DNA from: Igneacidithiobacillus copahuensis
GTDB lineage: Bacteria; Pseudomonadota; Gammaproteobacteria; Acidithiobacillales; Acidithiobacillaceae
Length of the DNA stretch: 54,829 nucleotides
Direction of reading: 5' to 3'
NCBI RefSeq assembly: GCF_018854015.1
Contig: NZ_JAAXYO010000037.1
Location: 1 to 54,829, forward strand
The translations under genes and the position numbers were made by a program. Shown here one piece after another: positions 17,483 through 24,854 of this stretch (the first letter of the stretch is position 1; the number at the start of each line of letters is the position of its first letter). The notes under the pieces are model-generated. The model saw only the letters and a program-made list of their open reading frames with translations. It made no database searches and was not told the origin of the DNA.

Positions 17483-18399
17483 GAGTCACCCTCCTTGGTA
17501 ATCCGCACCATGGCGATGTCCTTCCCGGTTCCCGTGATCAGGTCGATCCGGTGGGGGACCGCCCCCACCACCAGGGTATGTCCGTCCATGCTGGTGTGAA
17601 CCAGCACCGAAGCTCCCGCGCGGTTGCGAACCAGCACCATGGGCGCTGTCGTCGTGGGCAGCTTGATGAAGGTGGCCGTGGCGGAACTCAGCACGGAAAT
17701 GGGCTTGATCCGGCGACAGTCTCCGGTGTAGCAGGCGACACGCCAGTCCGTTTGCACCTGGGAGGCGTTGGCAATGGGATTCATGGCATCCTGCGCCGCC
17801 AGGTGTGCCACTTCCTGCGCCGATGGCTTGTGGTAGAAATGCTGGCGGTAAAAGGCCAGCGTCGGTGTGTAAGCCGTTCGGTCGCTGACCAGCCCAATCG
17901 TGTAGGTCAGCAGGTGCCCGTGCGGGCTTACTGCCGTGATCTGCACGTTGGACCGCAGGCCCACATAGAGGGGCATGATTTCGAGTACCGGATGCCCTGC
18001 CGCAAATCCGGTTTTGGTCACCCACTCGGAATCCGGAGCGCCGACCAGGGAGACGGGTCGCACTCCTTTCCCAAGAATGATCTGCGAAAACGCTACCGGA
18101 GCCGTCTGGAGAATCGGAAGAACATGCCCCAACGGGTAAAACTCTTCCCCGCCGCTTACCGGAATGACGGGCAGCTCCCGCAGTTTGCCAGAGGCATAGA
18201 CCGACAGGATCTGACGAATCTCCGTCCGTACAAACCAAGACTTTGCCATCCAGGCGCGGTACGTGGTCCAGGCCGCCACCGTATTTTCCACTTTGGCCAC
18301 CGGTATCGCCTCGCCCTGAATGGCCGGGGGCTCCATGCCTCCAGCCAGGGAGACCGGAGAGGTCGCAGCCATCAACAGGGCAATCCAATGTTTCTTCAT
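17479..18399 (-). CDS. trbG: Second TrbG/VirB9-like protein
   Basis: A 306-residue secreted protein with signal peptide MKKHWIALLMAATSPVSLAG. It shares the VirB9-type pattern with its upstream neighbour: a central strand-rich block (SEWVTKTGF, YVGLRSNVQITA, LTYTIGLVSD) and a C-terminal block (WRVACYTGDCRRIKPISVLSS, ATFIKLP). The gene starts 3 bp after the other trbG ends and overlaps trbI (GTGA). Two tandem, divergent VirB9 homologues in one operon are uncommon. The second could form a mixed outer-membrane ring or be specialised. Confidence 0.75.
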   Translation of the reverse strand: MKKHWIALLMAATSPVSLAGGMEPPAIQGEAIPVAKVENTVAAWTTYRAWMAKSWFVRTEIRQILSVYASGKLRELPVIPVSGGEEFYPLGHVLPILQTAPVAFSQIILGKGVRPVSLVGAPDSEWVTKTGFAAGHPVLEIMPLYVGLRSNVQITAVSPHGHLLTYTIGLVSDRTAYTPTLAFYRQHFYHKPSAQEVAHLAAQDAMNPIANASQVQTDWRVACYTGDCRRIKPISVLSSATATFIKLPTTTAPMVLVRNRAGASVLVHTSMDGHTLVVGAVPHRIDLITGTGKDIAMVRITKEGDS

Positions 18400-18402
18400 A
18401 GC

Positions 18403-19560
18403 TCAAGCTCCCTTGTGTCGAATCGTGACGACTTCGGACCCCAGCCGCAGCGTAATCTCTGGGGGCACCGAATCCACCACGTAGGTATCTCCCCGGATCT
18501 GGGTGTCCACGCCGATGAGATGCCCGCTGGCATTCTTCGCCTGCAATATCGGAAAGCCGCCATGCGAAGCGAGGCCTCCCGGCATCTCGATGAACGTGTG
18601 CGTGCCATCGTCATATACCCGCAGCGGCTCGATGGGCTTGCAGTCGCTCGCAGCGAACCAGCCGCCACCACCGCAACGAATCGTCCAATTGGTATGTACG
18701 TGACGCAGGTTGACGTTAGGCAGGGGCAGCACCGGCTCTTGCGTGGACTTATGGGCAGCGGCACCGGGCACCGGGGCAGTAGAGCCCCACCCATAGCCTT
18801 GCTGGTTCCAGGAGTGGACCAGTCCGCCAGTGCCCGCGATCTTGAGGAAAGGGACGTAGCGGTTGGCGTCCGAGACCAGCCGCACCTCGAAATTGACCGG
18901 CTTCTTCTGGGAGGCTCGGTCCGAGACGGCTCCGTCCGCGACGGTTCCAGCAATGACCACATCCTGATGCAGTCCGGCAAACTTCGGGCTCAGGAATACC
19001 TCTCCCTGATCGCCGACCATGGCCTGCTTTACCAGCCATTCCGCCTTGCTGATGCCTGCCGTGACCACGGGCTGTACTCCTCGGGGGAGTTCGATGACGC
19101 AGGTGTGTAGCGGCGAACACACCAGAACCGGACGCCCTACGAGGCTGATTACCCGGCCATCGGTACTGCCGATGACGGGCAAGGTCGTATCCGCCCCTTG
19201 GGATGCCGCCAGCTCCTGTTGCGCGAGGTGCCGGGTCGAAGCCGACTCCTTGCCCTCGGGCGGAGTGGAGATGGCCTGCTTCCAGACTTGCGCCGGGGTG
19301 GGGGGCGGCATGGCTGCCCCGCCCGCCGTCGAGGAGGCATCACCCGCGCCATTCTGAATGCTCGGGACGACATACGGGCGCTTCGTGGCCGTGCCTGCCG
19401 AAACCGTCGCAGCCGTGGCCGATTCAGACGGAACCTTTGGCGCACCGGCCGTGGCGGCGGTGCCGGGCAATGGGGTCACCGGGGGCAGTTCGGCCACACC
19501 GGCAAAAGCGAACGGAGAAAGCGTCAGGCCCAGGGCCAGCAGGAGTGTTTTCTGTCGCAT
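18403..19560 (-). CDS. trbG: TrbG/VirB9-like outer-membrane core protein
   Basis: A 385-residue secreted protein. ATG 19560 is preferred over 19575 because AGGGGGAAA sits 7 bases upstream and gives a clean signal peptide, MRQKTLLLALGLTLSPFAFA. After a Pro/Ala/Thr-rich linker (about 25-125) comes the VirB9 region: SKAEWLVKQAMVGDQGEVFL, VNFEVRLVSDANRYVPFL, the VHTNWTIRC strand with a cysteine pair, and TFIEMPGG. In related T4SSs, VirB9 binds VirB10 and lines the outer-membrane pore. It directly follows trbF and precedes a second trbG copy. Confidence 0.8.
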   Translation of the reverse strand: MRQKTLLLALGLTLSPFAFAGVAELPPVTPLPGTAATAGAPKVPSESATAATVSAGTATKRPYVVPSIQNGAGDASSTAGGAAMPPPTPAQVWKQAISTPPEGKESASTRHLAQQELAASQGADTTLPVIGSTDGRVISLVGRPVLVCSPLHTCVIELPRGVQPVVTAGISKAEWLVKQAMVGDQGEVFLSPKFAGLHQDVVIAGTVADGAVSDRASQKKPVNFEVRLVSDANRYVPFLKIAGTGGLVHSWNQQGYGWGSTAPVPGAAAHKSTQEPVLPLPNVNLRHVHTNWTIRCGGGGWFAASDCKPIEPLRVYDDGTHTFIEMPGGLASHGGFPILQAKNASGHLIGVDTQIRGDTYVVDSVPPEITLRLGSEVVTIRHKGA

Positions 19561-19571
19561 CGCTTTCCCCC

Positions 19572-20243
19572 TCATCCGATCTGGCGGCTAAAGGCAAAGT
19601 GCGTGATGTAGATGCCGAAGGGGTTGCCTTCGAGGACGTTGGGATTGTCGGATGGCGGCACCGTCGCGTAGGTGATGGTTCCCTGCCAATTCTTTATAGC
19701 GTCCAGACGGCCATGCGGCCCATACTCCTTGACCTGAAAGTCCACGATGTAGGAGCCGCCCTGCGGCGTGACCTTTCCCACCGGCTCGGCGCTGTTGATG
19801 AGTACCGTATGGCCCTGAGTCTTGTTGGCGTAAGCCGAATAGGGATTGTGCCTTTGGTAGAAAGCGTCCAGCGCCGATTCATCCACCGAGGCGATGTAGT
19901 CGTAGCTCTCGTGAACGAAATGCTTTTGCAGGTTCAGATCGGGGCTTTGCGTGAACAGCAGCCACACAAAGCGGCTGATGACATGCTGGACCACGGGCTG
20001 TGCGAAAGCACCGGCCTTCACCGCCTGGGCCAGTTCGACCGACTTGCCGAGCTTGTCCACCTCCACCACATACGGGACTACGTGCACGCGGTCGGCCTCG
20101 TAGACCATGCCCGCGCCAAAGAGCGCGGCTATGGCGATGGCCCCAAAGGCCATCATGCGCCAGTTTTTGGCCTGCGCGATGTAGTCCCCGTAGCGCTCCA
20201 GCCATTCCCGGCGCGCCGCGAGGTAATCGGGTTTCTCTGCCAT
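19572..20243 (-). CDS. trbF: T4SS inner-membrane protein TrbF/VirB8
   Basis: A 223-residue bitopic protein with a short cytoplasmic N-terminus rich in Tyr/Arg (YLAARREWLERYGDYIAQAK). One transmembrane helix follows at about 35-55 (MMAFGAIAIAALFGAGMVY), then the VirB8 periplasmic fold with VVPYVVEVDKLG, FIHE-like FVHESYDYIAS and VDFQVKEYG. ATG 20243 is chosen because GGGAGAAC precedes it; a TTG at 20258 is in frame. First gene of the trbF-trbG-trbG-trbI unit, directly under the motif at 20270-20300. Confidence 0.9.
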   Translation of the reverse strand: MAEKPDYLAARREWLERYGDYIAQAKNWRMMAFGAIAIAALFGAGMVYEADRVHVVPYVVEVDKLGKSVELAQAVKAGAFAQPVVQHVISRFVWLLFTQSPDLNLQKHFVHESYDYIASVDESALDAFYQRHNPYSAYANKTQGHTVLINSAEPVGKVTPQGGSYIVDFQVKEYGPHGRLDAIKNWQGTITYATVPPSDNPNVLEGNPFGIYITHFAFSRQIG

Positions 20244-20269
20244 CGAAAGTTCTCCCAAAGGTTCGATGA

Positions 20270-20300
20270 CAGGGTATAGACCAAGGCAGTCAGGGATAGC
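20270..20300 (-). promoter_or_regulatory. Shared ICE promoter/operator motif upstream of trbF
   Basis: The minus strand reads GCTATC-N12-GGTCTATACCCTG. This is a full match to the element consensus and ends 27 bp before the trbF ATG. Confidence 0.65.
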
Positions 20301-20311
20301 GCACAGAGAAA

Positions 20312-20330
20312 GCCCCGCCAGAGGCGGGGC
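20312..20330 (-). terminator. Rho-independent terminator
   Basis: GCCCCGCC and GGCGGGGC pair around a 3-base loop, followed on the minus strand by TTTCTCT. It lies just past the end of the 116-residue membrane gene (stop at 20358) and separates that unit from the trbF unit. Confidence 0.75.
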
Positions 20331-20357
20331 AACTACGCTATCTGCGCTCCGGTACGG

Positions 20358-20708
20358 TTAAAGCAGCGTGTGCCGTATCGCCGCCCACAACTCCGGCAGA
20401 TGGCTCAGCATCATGTGAGGCTTCAGGATCGTCACCACGATCAGGCTGCCCAGGCCAAAGAGCAACGGGACGCCCAGCGTCAGAAAGAGCAGGATCGCAC
20501 CCCAACGCAGATACGTGGGGCGCGAGTGGGGGTCGGCTAGGCCGCGAGCTAATCCAACTATCCAGATTAGCGGGAGAAAAGGAGCTAAAGCCAGATATCT
20601 AGCATCATCCTTTACCCTATAGTATGGGTTTTTCTTCTGTACCCACTTTAGTTCCCCATCTCTATATTCCTGCACTTCAATATATGGCGAGCTAGTGTCG
20701 TATGGCAT
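20358..20708 (-). CDS. Small membrane protein with two hydrophobic helices
   Basis: A 116-residue protein not recognised by family. A charged N-terminal 40 residues (EVQEYRDGELKWVQKKNPYY) precede two hydrophobic segments, at about 41-58 (LALAPFLPLIWIVGLA) and 68-95 (WGAILLFLTLGVPLLFGLGS). It forms its own unit, with the promoter motif at 20737-20765 and a terminator at 20312-20330. It is placed between trbL and trbF, a position compatible with a T4SS accessory or surface-exclusion role, which is inference only. Confidence 0.6.
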   Translation of the reverse strand: MPYDTSSPYIEVQEYRDGELKWVQKKNPYYRVKDDARYLALAPFLPLIWIVGLARGLADPHSRPTYLRWGAILLFLTLGVPLLFGLGSLIVVTILKPHMMLSHLPELWAAIRHTLL

Positions 20709-20736
20709 ATAAGCACCCCCACTGATCGTTGATCGT

Positions 20737-20765
20737 GGTATAGATCTTCATCTCCCTCACGTCAA
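20737..20765 (-). promoter_or_regulatory. Promoter for the 116-residue membrane gene, variant of the ICE motif
   Basis: The minus strand reads TTGACG, a 17-base spacer, then TATACC within GATCTATACC. This member has a sigma70-like -35 box in place of GCTATC. It supports reading TATACC as the -10 element of the whole motif set. Confidence 0.6.
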
Positions 20766-20768
20766 GCA

Positions 20769-22772
20769 TCAATCCTGTGGGTGCCCGGTCTGTATGCCGC
20801 CGCCACCGCCGACGCCCTCGTCCTTCCTAAACAGCGTATCGTCAATGACATGTGTCTTGCCGCGATCAACTACTTCATTAAGTATCGTTTCTTTCACCTT
20901 CTGGGTAGTGCTTTTCGGCTGCTGCTGCCCCTCCTTGATGGCCTTCACCACGTCATCCAGGGTGGCAGGCTTGGGCGCGGGAGCCCCGTTATCCGTGGGC
21001 GCACTCGGAGCCGGAGCCCCGCCGTCCCCAGGAGCCTGCCCACCGGCAGGTGACGGCGATTCCGTAGATGCAGCGCCCGGTTCGGCACTGGTGGAAGAAA
21101 CACCCTGGTCCGCCGCAGGAACCGCGCCAGAACGACCACCATCATTCGCAACGGAAGCGCTGCCCGCAGGAGCAGAACCGGCCTGTCCCGCACCGACCGC
21201 AGGCTTGGTGGCCGCAGCCGTCGCGGCACGCGCACCCGGGTTCGCCGTCGCAGTGGCTGTCTTTTCCCCGGCCGCCGCCATGGCCGCGTCCGCAGGAGCC
21301 GGAGCGCCGTCATTCCCGGGGGTATGCCCACCGGCAGAAGATGTCCCCTGGCTCGCACTGAGAGCCTCGCCAGAATCCTGCGCGGCACCCTCACTGTTCC
21401 CGTTCGCATTGCCCGAGTCAGACTGCGCCGGTTTCGGCTTGTCGGCCTCCGGTTTGCCGAATTTGGGCAAATCGGCCAGCTTCGGAGCCGGAGCACCGTT
21501 GTCTGCCGGTACGTCTTTGGAGGCACCTCCGGGACTGCCAAAGCTCTTCATCAGATCCGCAGGAACCGCCACGCCGTCGGAGACTCCCTCCGCGCCGCCA
21601 AGCATTCCCGCGCTGCCTCCGGCTCCGCCCAATCCGCTGCCTGCCGCCGCACCCAGCGATCCGGCACCGCCACTGGCGCCACCAGCCCCCGCCGCAGCAC
21701 CCAACGATCCCGCACCCATTCCCCCGGCAGCGCCTGCCAGGGCTACGCCACCCGCTGCGACCCCGGCTCCGGCGAGGGCCGCCCCAGCGGCCACCCCGGC
21801 CCCCTCTTTGGCGAGTTCTCCGCCCGAGAAACTCGACTTACCGGACAAAAGCGAGTTGGCAATGGAAGATGCCTTTTTGGGCAACAGCGCAATGACCGCA
21901 CCCAGGATGAGCACCGTAAAGCCCATCTGCAAGGGATTCGTGACATTCTCCATCTCGGTCTGGATCAGAGGGACAATGGAGTAGGTCACCAGATAGGCCA
22001 GCGCCGTCAGGATGAACAGCCGGACACCGACATTGATGGCGTAGTCGAAATAGCTGCCCACATACTTGGCCGTCCAGCGCAGGCCGCCACCGGCCAGCAT
22101 GATCACACCGAGGGCAATGACCAGATAGCTCTCGATCTCCACCATCAGGAACTCCAGAGCCATGATCAGCACACCAATACCGGCCAGCAACCCGACGATG
22201 GCACTGATCAGCAATTCCAGAATCAGCGAGACCGGGTTGGACGAAGCAACCAGATTCCCGAAAGCCCCGACCGCACCGCTCAGATTCCCCGAGAAGAGGT
22301 CACCAAAAAAGGAACCGGCATTGTGTTTTGCCGCCGCCAAAGGCGCGAACGCCACCCCCAGAAAGGTTTGCAGGGCTTCCGTGGCAATGCGCGAGGGCGT
22401 CACCGCCGTGACCCCCAGCGCATGGGCACCACCGGCCAGCCCGTTGATGATGGCCGGTATCCAGGTGCCCGAGTTGTCCAGCACCGTCAGGAAGAACCCA
22501 AGCGTCACCACCTTCTTGATGATCGAGGCAAACAGGTCCTCATGGCCACGCCGGTTGAGGATATGATTCAGGAACAGTACCGAAAACTCCACCGCAGCCA
22601 GCGCGTAAAAAAGATCGGTAGCCGCCGTCTGCATGATGCTTTGCCAGGGCAGGATTTTCCCCTGAAGCGCGCTCTGCACCTGATCCAGATCTCCCGTGCC
22701 CGCCGCAAAAGCCAGCGTCGGCAAGAGGGACAGGACCAGCCCGGTCGACCACAGGCGGAGTTTTCGGAGCAT
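20769..22772 (-). CDS. trbL: T4SS polytopic protein TrbL/VirB6
   Basis: A 667-residue inner-membrane channel component. A signal-like N-terminus (LVLSLLPTLAFA) is followed by about six transmembrane helices up to about residue 300, with TrbL motifs such as FASIIKKVVTLGFFLTVLDN and GGGLRWTAKYVGSYFDYAIN. From about residue 320 the protein turns into a long low-complexity tail. Gly/Ala runs come first, then Pro/Ala/Gly sequence with recurring GAPAP units. A short charged end follows (TTQKVKETILNEVVDRGK). Long tails are common in TrbL proteins. It follows eexN in the trbJ unit. Confidence 0.9.
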   Translation of the reverse strand: MLRKLRLWSTGLVLSLLPTLAFAAGTGDLDQVQSALQGKILPWQSIMQTAATDLFYALAAVEFSVLFLNHILNRRGHEDLFASIIKKVVTLGFFLTVLDNSGTWIPAIINGLAGGAHALGVTAVTPSRIATEALQTFLGVAFAPLAAAKHNAGSFFGDLFSGNLSGAVGAFGNLVASSNPVSLILELLISAIVGLLAGIGVLIMALEFLMVEIESYLVIALGVIMLAGGGLRWTAKYVGSYFDYAINVGVRLFILTALAYLVTYSIVPLIQTEMENVTNPLQMGFTVLILGAVIALLPKKASSIANSLLSGKSSFSGGELAKEGAGVAAGAALAGAGVAAGGVALAGAAGGMGAGSLGAAAGAGGASGGAGSLGAAAGSGLGGAGGSAGMLGGAEGVSDGVAVPADLMKSFGSPGGASKDVPADNGAPAPKLADLPKFGKPEADKPKPAQSDSGNANGNSEGAAQDSGEALSASQGTSSAGGHTPGNDGAPAPADAAMAAAGEKTATATANPGARAATAAATKPAVGAGQAGSAPAGSASVANDGGRSGAVPAADQGVSSTSAEPGAASTESPSPAGGQAPGDGGAPAPSAPTDNGAPAPKPATLDDVVKAIKEGQQQPKSTTQKVKETILNEVVDRGKTHVIDDTLFRKDEGVGGGGGIQTGHPQD

Positions 22773-22784
22773 GTCACACCTCTG

Positions 22785-23033
22785 TCACGGCAACAGGTTC
22801 GGGTTGTTGGTGCCACCGCCGAAAAGGGCTTGCGCATCATTGACGCGAGTCGCCGTTTCGCAGTTCTTTTTAGCATTACCGGAAAGGGTGTCGGCTTTCT
22901 TGCAGCGCGCCAGTTCCCGTTTCAATGCCCCCTTGTGCGTCTCATAGTAATGCGCCGTATAGGCAGGCTGGTTGCTGCCGCAACCGGCCAGGGCCAATAC
23001 CGCCAAACCCAACCACATCGTTTTCTTCTTCAT
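22785..23033 (-). CDS. eexN: Entry-exclusion lipoprotein (EexN/TrbK-like)
   Basis: An 82-residue lipoprotein with a lipobox at LALAGC (Cys 18). It has the EexN layout: a YYETHKGALKRELARCKK segment, a second cysteine in NAKKNCETA, and an Asn-Asp-Ala region. Such proteins block redundant transfer into cells that already carry the element. It sits between trbJ and trbL, as TrbK does in related systems. Its C-terminal LFGGGTNNPNLLP nearly duplicates the C-terminus of the upstream TrbJ, which is unexplained. Confidence 0.75.
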   Translation of the reverse strand: MKKKTMWLGLAVLALAGCGSNQPAYTAHYYETHKGALKRELARCKKADTLSGNAKKNCETATRVNDAQALFGGGTNNPNLLP

Positions 23034-23049
23034 CGTTTTTCCTCGGCGT

Positions 23050-23799
23050 TTACGGCAGAAGATTCGGGGTGTTCGTGCCGGAGGCAAACAAGCCGTCGGC
23101 CACCAACTTCCCGGTGGCGTTTGCCTGCGCCTTTTTCTGCTTCTCATAGGCAATCTGCGCACGCTCACCGTTCTCGGTGATCTCCGCCAGTTGCTGGATC
23201 GCCTTGGTGGTGACATTGGCCGCAGCCACCGCCGCACCGGCCACCTGCGCCCGCCCCTGGGCCGTCGCCGCCTCCTGCTGGATCGTCTGCATGGATTGAT
23301 CCTCGGTGGTGAAGTCCTGGGCAGAAAGTCCGAACGACTCCAAGGTGTCCTGCATGACCGTGTTGGTGGAGTTGTTCCAGTTCGCATAGTTCTGCGACAG
23401 GTTCTTAATGGACGCTCCGGCGCCCTGGTATTCCTGCGCAAGTTGCGCGCCGATGTTCTGGCCCGCGTAGCCCAACGCCTGGGCCTGGTTGTAAATGCCC
23501 TCCAGCTTGGTGATGCTGCCCACCAGCGGGTTCCAGATCTGGTTAAACATGGAGATGGGCATGGTCAGCGTGTTCTGCACCATGTTCTGGTACCGCTGAA
23601 TCATGTTTGCGTACTGCTCAATCTGGGTACTCACCTCTTCGGCCTGTTTCGCCAGTTGCTGTACTTCCGTGCCCTCCTGAACGATCTGTTCCGGGAGCGT
23701 GGCCCCGCCCGTCACCGCGCCGCCTGCAAAAGCCATGGGACTGGATAGGGACAGCGCCAATACCAGAGCAAGTTTGCCTTTCCGTTGCTTGTGTTTCAT
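23050..23799 (-). CDS. trbJ: T4SS protein TrbJ/VirB5
   Basis: A 249-residue periplasmic protein with signal peptide MKHKQRKGKLALVLALSLSS ending near MAFA. It contains long amphipathic helices typical of TrbJ (EVQQLAKQAEEVSTQIEQYA, QNYANWNNSTNTVMQDTLES). VirB5-type proteins tip or assist the mating pilus. The ATG overlaps the stop of the 333-residue gene (ATGA). The C-terminus LFASGTNTPNLLP matches that of the following eexN product. Confidence 0.85.
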   Translation of the reverse strand: MKHKQRKGKLALVLALSLSSPMAFAGGAVTGGATLPEQIVQEGTEVQQLAKQAEEVSTQIEQYANMIQRYQNMVQNTLTMPISMFNQIWNPLVGSITKLEGIYNQAQALGYAGQNIGAQLAQEYQGAGASIKNLSQNYANWNNSTNTVMQDTLESFGLSAQDFTTEDQSMQTIQQEAATAQGRAQVAGAAVAAANVTTKAIQQLAEITENGERAQIAYEKQKKAQANATGKLVADGLFASGTNTPNLLP

Positions 23800-24797
23800 T
23801 GCAATTCTCCCAAAATCGCCTGCACATCCTGGTTGTACCGGGCAAGCCCGGAATCAATCGGGGCCATGTACTGAGCGATGGCGGGCAGGTCACGCCCCAG
23901 AACGCCCACGACGCTCATACGAATGGCGTAATTCGGAACCGGCAGCCATCCATCGGTATGGAGATACCCGTTGGGAATCGCATAGGTGCTGGGGGCCTCC
24001 AATCCCTTGATGTTTTGTGCGAGCTCCGGGTTCTCCTGAATCGTCACCTGCACCGCATTCAGGACCGGGGCCTGAAACGGCAACATCGGGATCGTGGCCG
24101 TTCCCGTTGGGCAGATGTCCTCCAGACGGGCAAACCCTCGAACAGGCGGGATCACCCAGCCAATCGGCGCACCATTGCTCGGCCCTGGGAGGTACTGCAC
24201 CGCCGACAGATTCGGGATATTGCCGATCCCTGCCTGCCAGTTCTGGATAGGCAATGGTTCGAGCGTCGAACCCGTGCCCAAAGCCGCAGAGATTTGATTG
24301 CCGACTGTGTTCAACAAGCCATTGAGATTATTGGAGGCCGTTTCCATGGCGTTGGCCTGCTGCTCCACCTGTTGCAAATTTTGCGGCTGCTCTCCGGCCT
24401 GTGCCTGGGCGTTCATATAGTCCCCAAGCTGGGCCAGAAAATCTTCACTCACGAACTCCAGGGCATAGGCCTCGGCCTCTGCATCCCCAGCGATGTTGAG
24501 TCCACCCGTCACCAGATTGGCTGTGGCGCTGTCCCAATGGGTGTTATGGCAAAGCTCTGTGCCACCCATCCGGTTGACTACCGTAGGGCCTTCCCCGGAC
24601 CAAAGACGGTCACCGTATCCCGCAAACTGTCCGTAGTTCCTGGCCTGTTGCTGGAGTTGCGGCCAGGTATTGGCGATGTTCTGCATGACCGCCGCATCCG
24701 TCCGCATCCGCTCCATGGCCTGCGTGGCGGTTTCCCCAGCGAAAGCGGCGGGAGCACATGCCAGTGCCAGCGCCGCAACCAGAATCCTGCTATCCAT
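23796..24797 (-). CDS. Secreted conjugation-associated protein of unknown function
   Basis: A 333-residue protein with a clean signal peptide (MDSRILVAALALACAPAAFA). ATG 24797 is preferred because GGAGGAGA precedes it. The mature part has an N-terminal helical region (MERMRTDAAVMQNIANTWPQ), a Gln/Asn-rich coiled segment at about 130-170, and a Pro-rich C-terminal half with single cysteines (ELCHN, EDICPTG). It could be a TraU/TrbJ-like periplasmic T4SS protein. It is first in the unit and overlaps trbJ. I do not recognise the family. Confidence 0.65.
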   Translation of the reverse strand: MDSRILVAALALACAPAAFAGETATQAMERMRTDAAVMQNIANTWPQLQQQARNYGQFAGYGDRLWSGEGPTVVNRMGGTELCHNTHWDSATANLVTGGLNIAGDAEAEAYALEFVSEDFLAQLGDYMNAQAQAGEQPQNLQQVEQQANAMETASNNLNGLLNTVGNQISAALGTGSTLEPLPIQNWQAGIGNIPNLSAVQYLPGPSNGAPIGWVIPPVRGFARLEDICPTGTATIPMLPFQAPVLNAVQVTIQENPELAQNIKGLEAPSTYAIPNGYLHTDGWLPVPNYAIRMSVVGVLGRDLPAIAQYMAPIDSGLARYNQDVQAILGELQ

Positions 24798-24824
24798 GTC
24801 TCTCCTCCCCGAAAGCCTCATGCC

Positions 24825-24852
24825 GGTATAGACCGCAGAGTGCCAAGATAGC
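24825..24852 (-). promoter_or_regulatory. Shared ICE promoter/operator motif upstream of the trbJ unit
   Basis: The minus strand reads GCTATC-N12-GGTCTATACC, matching the consensus exactly. It ends 28 bp before the ATG at 24797. Confidence 0.65.
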
Positions 24853-24854
24853 CG

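Noticed and set aside
17392..19110. 572-residue plus-strand frame opposite the trbG genes
   Set aside because: The minus strand has two overlapping genes with signal peptides and VirB9 features, so this is a shadow.
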